The translations under genes were made by a program, and so were the position numbers. This document shows positions 1 through 9,719 of a DNA stretch of 32,576 bases, piece by piece. Every line of letters starts with the position of its first letter. Position 1 is the first letter of the stretch. The notes beneath the pieces were generated by a model, which was not told where the DNA came from, did not search any database, and saw only the letters and a list, made by a program, of their open reading frames with translations. The stretch is from Minisyncoccota bacterium. GTDB lineage: Bacteria; Patescibacteriota; Minisyncoccia; JAHIHE01; JAGLIN01. The DNA is taken from contig JAGLIM010000006.1 of NCBI GenBank assembly GCA_023142995.1, positions 1-32,576 on the forward strand, given 5' to 3'.

Positions 1-1
1 A

Positions 2-457
2 ATTGCCAGTAAAACCAGAGCTGTCAAAGCCAAACCATTGATTAACTTAGTGGTGGACAAGACTGTCTTAGGTAAGTTCTTGGTGGACACACTCGAAGGC
101 CATGAACCATTAGGCGATGGTTCAGTTATCTGTATAGGCGAAGCAGGAGATGTATGGCAGCAAATGCCAAACAAGCTTTTGGAAAAGTACGATGTTACTT
201 CTATTGATAATGATGGATGGATGATATGCGATCCCCGTCCGGATAACGCAGTAGATGTGATAGAAGTAGATTCCGCCCAATGCGATATCGATGGGTCATT
301 CTATGTTATTGGTCAATGGGGTGCAACAATCGGAGACGAGAAGAACGTTCAGGTTGGTACTGCTGGAGATTTCATCTGCCGTAATCGTACTGACCATACT
401 GATGTTTGGATCGTTTTGAGAAATCTCTTCCTAAACACCTATAACATCAAGTCTTAA
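2..457 (+). CDS. hypothetical protein, 5'-truncated at window edge (frame open upstream of the listed TTG; possibly PGDYG-like phage/accessory protein)
   Basis: ORF track 38..457; reading frame continues upstream without a stop to the window edge (IASKTRAVKAKPLINL...). Followed by hairpin plus T-tract. Confidence 0.55.
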   Translation: MASKTRAVKAKPLINLVVDKTVLGKFLVDTLEGHEPLGDGSVICIGEAGDVWQQMPNKLLEKYDVTSIDNDGWMICDPRPDNAVDVIEVDSAQCDIDGSFYVIGQWGATIGDEKNVQVGTAGDFICRNRTDHTDVWIVLRNLFLNTYNIKS

Positions 458-480
458 ATTTTTCACAGTTTCCAACAAAA

Positions 481-515
481 GCCGTTAGTATCAACTGACG
501 GCATTATTTTTTTTT
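481..515 (+). terminator. Rho-independent terminator
   Basis: GCCGTtAG-tatcaa-CTGACGGC stem followed by ATTATTTTTTTTT. Confidence 0.75.
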
Positions 516-677
516 CGAAATCTAACAGATTCAAACTTTATATTTTCAAGATTATATGCTATAGATTATCCAAGCAGGTTCGAACGTCGTGTACTCAGCG
601 GAGCTAGTTGAATAGCCCCTTATTTTAGGGGTTATTTTATATAACCACAAAAAGAGGTTGGAACTTTTAACATTGAT

Positions 678-705
678 TATTGACATTTTACTTTTTTATT
701 CTAAT
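678..705 (+). promoter_or_regulatory. sigma70-like promoter for the 726 ORF
   Basis: TTGACA, ~16 nt, TAATCT, upstream of SD GGAGGTG and ATG at 726. Confidence 0.45.
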
Positions 706-725
706 CTGTTATTGGAGGTGAAAAA

Positions 726-1028
726 ATGCAGAAATTAGTTTGTATAATTGTAGAAGCAAGACAAAATAAAGGAGTAATAGAAAAAAGATATCGATTGTTT
801 GAAAGTTGTATGAGAAAGTTTTCTCATGCATCTGATCCTGAAACAAGACCATGGGTTATAGATGATAGCGATAGTCTTGAGATTATAACAGATTCTATTT
901 TATTATATCGTGAGGGACCAGTAATAAAATTTGGATTACCTGAAGAACTTGATCCAAAGATATTTTTCCCACTTTATGGAGTAGATTTGATTATAGCCAG
1001 GGAGAAACTTGGTTTACCACCAAATTAA
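726..1028 (+). CDS. hypothetical protein (100 aa)
   Basis: ORF with good SD (ttGGAGGTGaaaaaATG), promoter upstream and terminator downstream. Confidence 0.7.
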   Translation: MQKLVCIIVEARQNKGVIEKRYRLFESCMRKFSHASDPETRPWVIDDSDSLEIITDSILLYREGPVIKFGLPEELDPKIFFPLYGVDLIIAREKLGLPPN

Positions 1029-1041
1029 AATTTGGGATATA

Positions 1042-1068
1042 CTCTTTTCCTTAAGAGCTATTTTTTTT
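1042..1068 (+). terminator. Rho-independent terminator
   Basis: CTCTT-ttcctt-AAGAG followed by ctaTTTTTTTT. Confidence 0.6.
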
Positions 1069-1194
1069 AACTATTTTTTGCTGGAAAAAGTTCTAATATC
1101 CTTCCCAAGGCGGACAGGTGTTCCAAATCCCGAGCAGACATTTTTATGATAGTAATCAATATGTGTCGCTGGATTATATAGAATTTCATACAAG

Positions 1195-1222
1195 AACCAC
1201 CTTATTAAAGGCGGTTTTTTTG
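1195..1222 (+). terminator. Rho-independent terminator (one mismatch)
   Basis: AACCaCC-ttattaaa-GGcGGTT followed by T-run, just before the defence operon. Confidence 0.5.
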
Positions 1223-1286
1223 TTATTTCTTCTTGATTTTTTAGTTAAAAAGAGTAGAATAGAAGTATAAGTTAATTTAGTATATT

Positions 1287-2987
1287 ATGAAGAGTAAAAA
1301 CAAAAACAATCTAAGAGTAATCGATTTTTTTTGTGGAGCTGGCGGTTTTTCGGAAGGGTTTCGTCAGCAAGGTTTTGATATTGTAAAAGGAATTGATTTT
1401 TGGAAACCTGCAATTGATACGCATAATCTCAATCATAATCTCAATGATTCCACAAAAGACATTTTGGATTTTTGGGGTAAAGATTCTGCTGATATTGAAG
1501 AAATAAATAATATTCCAAATTCTGAATTTATTATTGGAAGCCCTTCTTGTGTTTCATTCTCAATGTCTAATAAATCTGGTAAGGGAGACAAAACTTTAGG
1601 AATAAAACTTATTGAAGCATATCTTCGAGTGATTGTTGTAAAAAAACATCAGAAGAATCCAATATTATTGAATTGGTATATGGAAAATGTTCCAAAGTCT
1701 AGGGAATATATAAAATCAGAATATACTTTTGAAGATTTGAATCTAAAAAAATGGGCAAAATTAATAGGCAAAAACTTGAAAGATATTGCTCTTAAGATAA
1801 ATGGCGGGATTTTTAATGCGGGAGATTATGGTGCGCCACAAGAAAGAAAAAGATTTATTGCGGGAGAATGGATAAGGACTGGAGAATTTATTATTCCGCA
1901 AAAAACATATAAAGTTCATATAGAATCTTGTGAGGTTCGTCAAAAAATGCCGAAGCCAGATAATAAAAAATCTAAAAAGTGGTCAGATCCTAATTATCAA
2001 AACTTAAAATTAAAAACGAGTGAATTAACGGATCATTTTTATGATACTGGACTTTATGAAATTGAATGGGAAAAAGCTGAATACCTTAAAATAAACCATC
2101 CGTTTATGGGAAAGATGTCTTTTCCTGAAAATGAGAATAGAACTTGTCGAACAATCACAGCAACTCGTTCAGCTATTACGCGAGAATCTATTATTTATAA
2201 ATCTGAATATGATAAAAAAGGAAATGGTGAATATCGTTTACCGACAATTAGAGAAATTGCTAGTTTAATGGGATTTCCATATGTGTATCAATTTGTGGGA
2301 ACGGAAGGTACAAAATGGAGACAAATTGGAAATTCTGTCTGTCCGCATATGAGTTCAGCACTTGCTGTGGCACTAAGAGAAAAAATGAATCTTTCAAAAA
2401 TCAAACTGGAAAATGTTGATTTTTCCTTATTGACAGAAAATTATCAAAAAATAAATAATTTAAATTCTTTTCAAAAGAAGCAATTTGATAATCCCAACAA
2501 AAGGAAAATAAATGCTCGCTTTAGACGGCATCCATTGAAAATTGGAAATATGACTGTTGATCTTATGAATTATCATCCCGAGAAAAAAGATGAAGTTGCT
2601 CAAAAATGGTATTTAAGTATCTATTTTGGAAATGGTGACGGATATGGGTTAAAAGTTCTTAAGACAAAAGATTTTAAAAAAATTGAAAAAGTTCTAAAAA
2701 ATAATTTTTCTCATTTTTCTTCTTTTAAAAAGGAAATAAAAAGTCATATTGTCACAAAAAAACAATTGCAAAAAATCTATGAAAAAGACTTATTGTTGCA
2801 AGAAAAAGATAATCCTCTTAAGATAGTAAAGCGATTGGCTCAGATTATTAAATCTTATGATTCTTATGGGGAAAATGTAGAAGTTAATGGAATTTTTCCA
2901 AAAGATAATATTCCTATGGCACAGCTAATGGCAATGTATGGTTTATTAGAACTCATTCAATTTAATTCTTTAATGCGAAAAATATGA
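1287..2987 (+). CDS. C5-cytosine DNA methyltransferase
   Basis: Motif I FFCGAGGFSEGF, motif IV variant GSPSCVSFS, motif VI ENVP, motif VIII APQERKRF, motif X QIGNSVCPHMSSALA; about 150-190 aa C-terminal extension. Confidence 0.93.
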   Translation: MKSKNKNNLRVIDFFCGAGGFSEGFRQQGFDIVKGIDFWKPAIDTHNLNHNLNDSTKDILDFWGKDSADIEEINNIPNSEFIIGSPSCVSFSMSNKSGKGDKTLGIKLIEAYLRVIVVKKHQKNPILLNWYMENVPKSREYIKSEYTFEDLNLKKWAKLIGKNLKDIALKINGGIFNAGDYGAPQERKRFIAGEWIRTGEFIIPQKTYKVHIESCEVRQKMPKPDNKKSKKWSDPNYQNLKLKTSELTDHFYDTGLYEIEWEKAEYLKINHPFMGKMSFPENENRTCRTITATRSAITRESIIYKSEYDKKGNGEYRLPTIREIASLMGFPYVYQFVGTEGTKWRQIGNSVCPHMSSALAVALREKMNLSKIKLENVDFSLLTENYQKINNLNSFQKKQFDNPNKRKINARFRRHPLKIGNMTVDLMNYHPEKKDEVAQKWYLSIYFGNGDGYGLKVLKTKDFKKIEKVLKNNFSHFSSFKKEIKSHIVTKKQLQKIYEKDLLLQEKDNPLKIVKRLAQIIKSYDSYGENVEVNGIFPKDNIPMAQLMAMYGLLELIQFNSLMRKI

Positions 2988-4444
2988 ACAAAGAAACCAG
3001 AATTCGGAAAATTGCTGAAATAATTCAGTTAACAGAGAAATCTGATAAGCCTGAGAGAATTGGTGTTTATTGGAAAGATGTTAATAGATCAATGTTGGTT
3101 TGTCAAATTCCACTTGAATGTTTGATTTATAATAAGTATAATGGTCGTATTTTGAGTCGAACAAAATCTTTGGAAAGTCAGGGACACATTATTGACGCTG
3201 AAACAAAAGAAGGAGAAAGAAAAATAGATGAGCTTCTTTGGCAATCAAAAAAAAATAGAAATGAAATTACTAAAATAGATATCGAAAAAAAAGGACAATT
3301 AAAAGTAGGAATTATAACAAAAGATGGAATTATTATTGATGGGAATAGACGTGTAATGCTTTTGAATAGAATTAAAAAATACGATTATTTTATAGCGGTT
3401 GTATTACCAGTTGAGTTAAAAGATGATCCTATCGAAATAGAGAAATTGGAAACAACCTATCAAATGGGGGAAGATGAAAAATTGGGATACAATCCTATCG
3501 AAAAATATTTGAAAGCGAAACAGCTTTATAAGAAATTAAATGAACAATTTGATCATAAGGAATCTATAAATAAGATTGCCGATTGGATGGGAGAAAAGCC
3601 ATCTGAAATAAAACATTATTTAGGTGTAGTCGATATTATAGATAGATACTTGGAATATCTTGGATATGATGGAATTTATTCTATGGCAGATACACATAAT
3701 GACGGTAAAGAGGATTTGTTTCTCTATCTAAAAAAATGGATTGATACTTTTAAAGATAAAGATGTAAATGGTAAGGATATAAACAAGGAAAGTGATAAAG
3801 GCTTTGATAATTATAGTTTGTCTGATGTGGATGATTTAGAAATAATATGTTTTGATTATATCCGAGCAAAAATAGGAAAGTCATATGATGGGAAAATTTT
3901 TAGAAGTATTGCTAGTGGGCAAAAGAAGAATCATTTTTTTGGAAACAAAAAAATATGGGATAGTTTCCAAAATTATCATATGCAATATATTTTTCCATTT
4001 TTGGAGAAAATTGATAACACAATTCCAATTGATTACAACTCGGAAAGACTAGAAGCACATCTGTCTGATAGAGATTCAAAATATAGGGATGCGGTACTTG
4101 AAAATCTTACTAAAAACATAAGGACTCACAATACAGAATTAGGATACAACAAAGCTTCTGACGAGCCAATGGAACTAGTGAGTGATGCAAGGAAAGCGTT
4201 AGAAACAACTAATCAAAAGCATAAATCTTTTTCTTCCTCTAATGTTTTAAATCAAGTAGAAGTTATAAACCAAATAACTACAGATATGTTAAATAATGAG
4301 TCTCCGAAAAGACTACTTTCTCAAATTATTAATTCACTTGAATCTGTGAAGCTTGACTCGTTAGAATCAAGAGAAGAGCTTCTTGAAAAAGTTGCTCAGA
4401 TTAATAAAATTTCTTTTGAGATGAAGAAAAAGTTAGGCGGTTAA
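2984..4444 (+). CDS. ParB/Srx-fold-like protein in restriction operon
   Basis: ParB-box-like segment GIITKDGIIIDGNRRVMLLNRIKKYDYFIAVVLP; ATGA overlap with the MTase gene. Confidence 0.7.
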   Translation: MNKETRIRKIAEIIQLTEKSDKPERIGVYWKDVNRSMLVCQIPLECLIYNKYNGRILSRTKSLESQGHIIDAETKEGERKIDELLWQSKKNRNEITKIDIEKKGQLKVGIITKDGIIIDGNRRVMLLNRIKKYDYFIAVVLPVELKDDPIEIEKLETTYQMGEDEKLGYNPIEKYLKAKQLYKKLNEQFDHKESINKIADWMGEKPSEIKHYLGVVDIIDRYLEYLGYDGIYSMADTHNDGKEDLFLYLKKWIDTFKDKDVNGKDINKESDKGFDNYSLSDVDDLEIICFDYIRAKIGKSYDGKIFRSIASGQKKNHFFGNKKIWDSFQNYHMQYIFPFLEKIDNTIPIDYNSERLEAHLSDRDSKYRDAVLENLTKNIRTHNTELGYNKASDEPMELVSDARKALETTNQKHKSFSSSNVLNQVEVINQITTDMLNNESPKRLLSQIINSLESVKLDSLESREELLEKVAQINKISFEMKKKLGG

Positions 4445-4447
4445 ATT

Positions 4448-6448
4448 ATGAATAATTCTATTACAATTCATGCAGATAGTGAAAAGTCCTGTTTTGTTCT
4501 TACAGGGAATATTGTTGATGTTCTTAAAAATAGAAGATTCATTTTTTCACTTAAAAGGTTAAACTTTTTCAAAGAAGATAAAAAAATTTTAATTCCATAC
4601 GAAGAAAAAACACAGATAAGAATTCTCAAAGAACTCCAGGAATTTTTAGTAAAATTTAATTTCTCAGAACAGTTTACAGAAGAAACAAAAAAAGATGTTG
4701 CAAGTTTCCATCGAGAACAAAAAACTTTTAAAGAATTTTCTGAACAAGCGAGAAAAATACGAGATAATGAAATTAATAAAGATTCAAAATTATTTAAAAA
4801 TCTCATTGAGTTTGAGGAAGTTCTCAAAAAACGGTTATCCAGGCAATTATATAAGAACAAAGAAGATGATAATCCATATCAACTTCTCGCTGCTTATCAT
4901 ATGGCATTTTCTCAAAATTCATGCAATTTTGCTGTACCAGGTGCAGGAAAAACTTCTATTGTCTATGGAGCGTATGCATATTTAAAAAATCTTTCAGAAA
5001 ACGATTTAAGACATGTTGATAAAATTTTAGTTATTGGTCCGATTTCTTCTTTTGCACCATGGGAAAACGAATATGAAAAATGTTTTGGAAAAAAAGTAAA
5101 TGTACAAAGACTCTCTGGTGATAGTACAATTTCACGAGACCAAAAAGAACAACACTTATATTCAGGTAGTCCTGTTGAACTTACGCTTGTTTGGCACGGA
5201 AGTGTTGAAGGATTACAACAAGAAATTGTAGATTTTCTAAAGAAAAATAAAACAATGGTAGTAGTTGATGAGGCGCATCGCATAAAAAACCATGAAGGAC
5301 GTTGGGGTAAAAGTGCTGTAGAAATTGCCAAGGAGGCAAAATCTCGTGTGGTTCTTACTGGAACCCCTGTGCCGAATGGCTACGAAGATTTATATAATTT
5401 GTATCAATTTATTTATCCTTATAAATTTAAAGATATTTTGCGATTTCATCATGGAAACTTGGTGGATATGACTAAAACTTGTGATTTTGACGATGAACGA
5501 GTAAAACAATTTACCAAAAATATTTCTCCTTACTTTATTCGTATTAAAAAAAAGGATTTAAATTTACCATTAGTAAAAAATAAGATTATCTTTGTTGATA
5601 TGGATGAATATCAACGGGAGATTTATGATTTCATTGAAACAAAATATATTTCATCTTTCCAGCAAAATAGTTTTGCCACTGTCAAAGATGTTTTAAATAA
5701 AGCAAAACTTATTCGTTTGCGACAAACCGCTACTAATCCAGCGCTTTTGAAAAAGCCGATTCAAGAAACTTTAAGCAAGGACGACTATGATTCAAGAATA
5801 GCTTTGAGTGACCAGATTCCAGAAGAGTTTCAAGATGATTCAGAAATTCTTTCTAAAATCTATGATTATGCAGAAAATGCAACTCCTCAAAAGTTTAAAA
5901 CTGTAAAAGAAATTGTAGAAAAAATAATTACTGAGAAAGGAAAGGTTATTATCTGGACAATTTTTATTCAAAATGCAAAAGGATTGCAACAATATCTTTT
6001 TGATAATGATATAAAATCAAAACTTCTAATTGGTGAAGTGGAACAAACTGAACGAGAAATAATTATCAAAAAATTTAACAATCCTGAAAATCAAGATTTT
6101 CAGGTTGTAATTGCAAATCCATTTTCCGTAGCTGAATCAATTTCGCTTCATAAGGGATGTCATAATGCTATTTATATGGAGCGAGATTATAATTGCTCTA
6201 ATTTTTTGCAATCAAAAGATCGTATTCATCGTGTCGGTTTGTTAAAAAATCAAGAAACAAATTATTATTATATTTTGTCAAAAGATTCTGTAGACGAAGA
6301 TATTCATAAACTTTTAAATATTAAAGTGGAAAGAATGGAAAAAATTATTGATGAAGATATTCCACTTTTTGCAAGAATTAATGATAAAGGAACTGACGAA
6401 ACTGATATTATAAAATCTCTTTTGGAAAGTTATGCTAAAAGAACTTAG
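4448..6448 (+). CDS. SNF2/SF2-family helicase
   Basis: VPGAGKTS (Walker A), VVVDEAHRIKN (DEAH), LTGTPVPNGYEDLYNLYQF, C-terminal SKDRIHRVG (motif VI). Confidence 0.92.
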   Translation: MNNSITIHADSEKSCFVLTGNIVDVLKNRRFIFSLKRLNFFKEDKKILIPYEEKTQIRILKELQEFLVKFNFSEQFTEETKKDVASFHREQKTFKEFSEQARKIRDNEINKDSKLFKNLIEFEEVLKKRLSRQLYKNKEDDNPYQLLAAYHMAFSQNSCNFAVPGAGKTSIVYGAYAYLKNLSENDLRHVDKILVIGPISSFAPWENEYEKCFGKKVNVQRLSGDSTISRDQKEQHLYSGSPVELTLVWHGSVEGLQQEIVDFLKKNKTMVVVDEAHRIKNHEGRWGKSAVEIAKEAKSRVVLTGTPVPNGYEDLYNLYQFIYPYKFKDILRFHHGNLVDMTKTCDFDDERVKQFTKNISPYFIRIKKKDLNLPLVKNKIIFVDMDEYQREIYDFIETKYISSFQQNSFATVKDVLNKAKLIRLRQTATNPALLKKPIQETLSKDDYDSRIALSDQIPEEFQDDSEILSKIYDYAENATPQKFKTVKEIVEKIITEKGKVIIWTIFIQNAKGLQQYLFDNDIKSKLLIGEVEQTEREIIIKKFNNPENQDFQVVIANPFSVAESISLHKGCHNAIYMERDYNCSNFLQSKDRIHRVGLLKNQETNYYYILSKDSVDEDIHKLLNIKVERMEKIIDEDIPLFARINDKGTDETDIIKSLLESYAKRT

Positions 6449-7415
6449 CCATTATGAAAATTTAGGAACGCCGCAATATTTTTGGGAACTTTTTGATATT
6501 CTTGAAAAGAGTAATCAGGTATGGACAAGAAAAGAAGTCCAGGAGTATTTTTTTAATCGTCTCATTGATGGAAGAAATATTTTTGATGGTTGTCTTCCTT
6601 TCATGGAACTGATGGGAATAATCAAAATTAATAAAGATGAAGAAATCGTTTTAGATGTTTCTCTTCTTGAGTTTCTCAAAAGCCAACAATATTTAAGCGG
6701 AAAACTAATAGAAATGCTTTTTCAAGAGCTCAAAAATGATGAAATATTTTATGAGATTTTTTGTTCACAAAATATTTCCTATGATATTATCTATCATTCA
6801 ATTCAAATTAGTAATTCTGCTTTTCATTTCAAATATGCGAATTTCAAACAATTTCTAATTGATTTTGATTTTTTACTTGTTCATCCAGATAAGCAAGTAA
6901 ATAAACTTGTTATAAATTCAAGATATAAAAAAGTTTTTGACAAAACGGTTTTATTGGAGATAAGAAAAAGAAAAATTGGAATTGAAGAATTAAAAAAATC
7001 ATTAGAGCAACAACAAACTTATGGAGAAGAGGCAGAAAAATTTGTTTTACATTTTGAAAATCAAAGACTTAAAAATCAGAAGAATATTGATTGGGTTGCT
7101 GAATATTGGGCAAATGCAGGATATGATGTTGCTTCTTATAATAATATTGAATCTAAAAAACAGGACAGATTTATTGAAGTGAAATCATATTCAGGACAGC
7201 CAAACTTTTTTTGGTCAAGAAACGAAATTGAAACAGCTCGTATTAGAAAAGATAAATATTTTCTTTATCTCGTGGATAGAGATAAGATAAAATTTGAAAA
7301 TTACACACCAAAAATTATTCAAAATCCTTATCAGTTAGTGTTGAAGAATAATATATGGGACAAGAGAGTGGAAAAATATTTTGTGTTAAGTAAAGAAAAC
7401 AATAAAAACTATTGA
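6432..7415 (+). CDS. NOV_C/DUF3883-like PD-(D/E)XK nuclease, putative restriction effector
   Basis: C-terminal YWANAGYDVASYNN...QDRFIEVKSYSG (D...ExK signature); gene overlaps the helicase 3' end. Confidence 0.8.
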   Translation: MLKELSHYENLGTPQYFWELFDILEKSNQVWTRKEVQEYFFNRLIDGRNIFDGCLPFMELMGIIKINKDEEIVLDVSLLEFLKSQQYLSGKLIEMLFQELKNDEIFYEIFCSQNISYDIIYHSIQISNSAFHFKYANFKQFLIDFDFLLVHPDKQVNKLVINSRYKKVFDKTVLLEIRKRKIGIEELKKSLEQQQTYGEEAEKFVLHFENQRLKNQKNIDWVAEYWANAGYDVASYNNIESKKQDRFIEVKSYSGQPNFFWSRNEIETARIRKDKYFLYLVDRDKIKFENYTPKIIQNPYQLVLKNNIWDKRVEKYFVLSKENNKNY

Positions 7416-7535
7416 TAAGTTTGTGTAGTGATTCAAAAAAATAACAAAATAAATTTATGATGCAAAAACAATTATAAAAAGAATAACAAAAGTTTTTTAA
7501 AAACTGCAGAGAATAAATTAAAGAAGTTTAATAAA

Positions 7536-9707
7536 ATGAACGATTTAACGTCTAAACAAAAGATCAATATATTCAAAAACCTTTTCAAAGGAAGAGAAGA
7601 TGTCTTTGCTGTTCATTGGGAAAAAGCCGATAAATCAAAAAAGGGTTATACCCCAGTTTGTCTGAACGAATGGAAAAATGGAATTTGCATCAAACTTCAG
7701 AGAGAAAAATGTAAAGATTGCAAACACCAAAGATATGCCATTTTTAATGATTATTATGTTGAACAACATTTAAGAGGAAATAAAATTTATGGAATATATC
7801 CACTTTTAGAAGATAATTCTTCTTTTTTTATTGTTGCAGATTTTGATGGCGGTAACTGGAAAAAAGATGCTGGAAATTTTATAAAAAAATGTGATAAATA
7901 TCATTTGCCTGTATATTTGGAAAGGTCAAAATCCGGAAACGGAGGGCATGTCTGGATATTTTTTGTTCAAAAGTATCCTGCCTATAAAAGCAGAAATGTT
8001 GTTATCAATATCTTGAGGGAAGCAAAAATTATTGATCAGTTTGAGAAGGAAGACAGTTTTGACAGACTTTTCCCAAATCAGGATAATCTTAGCGGTAAAG
8101 GGTTTGGAAATCTTATTGCTCTGCCACTTCAAAGACAAGCAAGAAAAGTAAACAATTCTATTTTTCTTAATCCTACTAATAATTTTGAGCCGTTTGAAAA
8201 TCAGTGGGAGTTCTTAAATAAAATTGAAAGAATTTCTCTTGAAAAGATAAACAAGCTTTATGAAAAATTTAATAAAACAGAAAAGACGATCAAAATCGTT
8301 TCAAAAAGTTATGTAGCAATAACCCTAAAAGAAAAAATATTTATAAATAAAAATAATTTACCAAGAACGCTTGTTAATTTTTTAAAAGAAGAATTAAACT
8401 TTTTTAATTCTGAATATTTGATTAAAAAGAAAATAGGGGTAAGCACTTATGGAATGGAAAGATATTTTAAACTGATAGAAACAGAGAATGGCAGTGTTTC
8501 TATTCCGAGAGGATTTATTAACAGGTTAATAAATTTTCTAAATGACGAAACAATAAAATTTGAGATTGTGGATGAGAGAAATAAATTAAAACCAATTGAA
8601 ACAGAAACAAGCGCTAAATTATTTCCCTATCAAAAAGAAGCAATAGATGCAATACTGATGGAAGAAAATGGAATTTTAGTAGCTCCTCCTGGATCAGGAA
8701 AAACAATAATTGGAATCGAGTTAATTGCAAGATTATCTCAAAGTACATTGATTTTGGTTCATAAGAAACAAATATTTGATCAATGGGTGGATAGAATTGA
8801 AAACTTTCTTGATATTCCCAAAAAAGAAATCGGAAAATTTTCTTCTGGCAAAAAGAAAATCGGAGATAAAGTTACTGTAGCTATGGTTCAGACATTAAAT
8901 AGAATGGATAATTTGCAAGATTATTCTGATAGCTTTGGTATGATTATCGTTGATGAGTGTCATCATATGCCAGCTAAAATGTTTCGGAATATAATTACCA
9001 AACTCAATCCTTATTATCTGTATGGTTTAACTGCTACGCCTGAAAGAAAAAATAATGATGATAAATTAATTTTTATATATTTAGGAGAAGTTTTGTATGA
9101 AATTGAAAAAAACTTTTGTGATAAAAAATCTTTTTCAAATAAGAATAGTATAAATGGGAAATCTCAAAAACCGAAACTGATAATCAGAGAAACTAATTTA
9201 AAAATACCGTTTAAAATAAAAACAAACGATTTTCAAATATTATCCAAAATAATGATTTTTGATTCAAATCGTAATGAGCAAATTATTGGTGATATAAAAA
9301 ATGAAGTGAATAATGGTTTAAAATGTCTGATTCTAACAGAAAGAAAAGAGCATGTTGAAGTGTTGAGTTATTATTTAAAAAAGGAATATGAGATTATCAC
9401 ATTAACTGGAGATTTAACACAGCGACAGAGAAATGAAAAAATAAAACAAATTGAAAGTGGCAATTTTCAAGTTTTAATCGCAACAGGACAGCTTATTGGA
9501 GAGGGTACCGATTTCCCAAATCTTGATTGTTTATTTTTAGTTTACCCTTTTTCTTTTTCAGGAAAACTTACGCAATATATAGGCAGAATACAAAGAGGTT
9601 CAAATGAAAATAATATCATTTATGATTACAGAGATTCTAACATTGATTATCTTGAGAAATTATTTAAAAAAAGAAAAAGCTATTATACAAAAAACTTTGG
9701 TTTATAG
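7536..9707 (+). CDS. TOTE conflict system-type archaeo-eukaryotic primase domain fused to SF2 helicase
   Basis: LFKGREDVFAVHWEK...GYTPVCLNEW...CKDCKHQRY...GIYPLL...FFIVADFDGGNW...LERSKSGNGGHVWIFF (TOTE-AEP signature); helicase PPGSGKT, VDECHH, LTATPER, YIGRIQRG. Confidence 0.88.
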   Translation: MNDLTSKQKINIFKNLFKGREDVFAVHWEKADKSKKGYTPVCLNEWKNGICIKLQREKCKDCKHQRYAIFNDYYVEQHLRGNKIYGIYPLLEDNSSFFIVADFDGGNWKKDAGNFIKKCDKYHLPVYLERSKSGNGGHVWIFFVQKYPAYKSRNVVINILREAKIIDQFEKEDSFDRLFPNQDNLSGKGFGNLIALPLQRQARKVNNSIFLNPTNNFEPFENQWEFLNKIERISLEKINKLYEKFNKTEKTIKIVSKSYVAITLKEKIFINKNNLPRTLVNFLKEELNFFNSEYLIKKKIGVSTYGMERYFKLIETENGSVSIPRGFINRLINFLNDETIKFEIVDERNKLKPIETETSAKLFPYQKEAIDAILMEENGILVAPPGSGKTIIGIELIARLSQSTLILVHKKQIFDQWVDRIENFLDIPKKEIGKFSSGKKKIGDKVTVAMVQTLNRMDNLQDYSDSFGMIIVDECHHMPAKMFRNIITKLNPYYLYGLTATPERKNNDDKLIFIYLGEVLYEIEKNFCDKKSFSNKNSINGKSQKPKLIIRETNLKIPFKIKTNDFQILSKIMIFDSNRNEQIIGDIKNEVNNGLKCLILTERKEHVEVLSYYLKKEYEIITLTGDLTQRQRNEKIKQIESGNFQVLIATGQLIGEGTDFPNLDCLFLVYPFSFSGKLTQYIGRIQRGSNENNIIYDYRDSNIDYLEKLFKKRKSYYTKNFGL

Positions 9708-9719
9708 TGCTAGAACGAG

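Noticed and set aside
565-612. GGTTCGAAC-containing segment resembling a tRNA T-arm
   Set aside because: Flanking bases do not form a 5-bp T-stem and no acceptor or anticodon arm can be drawn; the palindrome GTTCGAAC explains the resemblance.
1108-1140. GGCGGACAGGTGTTCCAAATCCCGAGC, tRNA-like 3' fragment
   Set aside because: No complementary acceptor stem or cloverleaf; not supportable as an RNA gene.
2984-2987. Alternative genetic code (TGA = Gly, as in some CPR lineages)
   Set aside because: MTase frame hits TAA soon after the TGA and the next gene starts within the ATGA overlap, so TGA behaves as a stop.
4468-4860. 130-aa minus-strand ORF inside the SNF2 gene
   Set aside because: Fully antisense to a well-supported helicase gene; no SD or recognisable domain.
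4695-4985. 96-aa plus-strand ORF in an alternative frame
   Set aside because: Overlaps helicase Walker A coding region; low-complexity composition typical of a shadow ORF.
1287-7415. Canonical DISARM assignment
   Set aside because: No DUF1998 (DrmB), DrmA-type helicase or PLD (DrmC) gene is visible; only MTase and SNF2-type helicase are shared.
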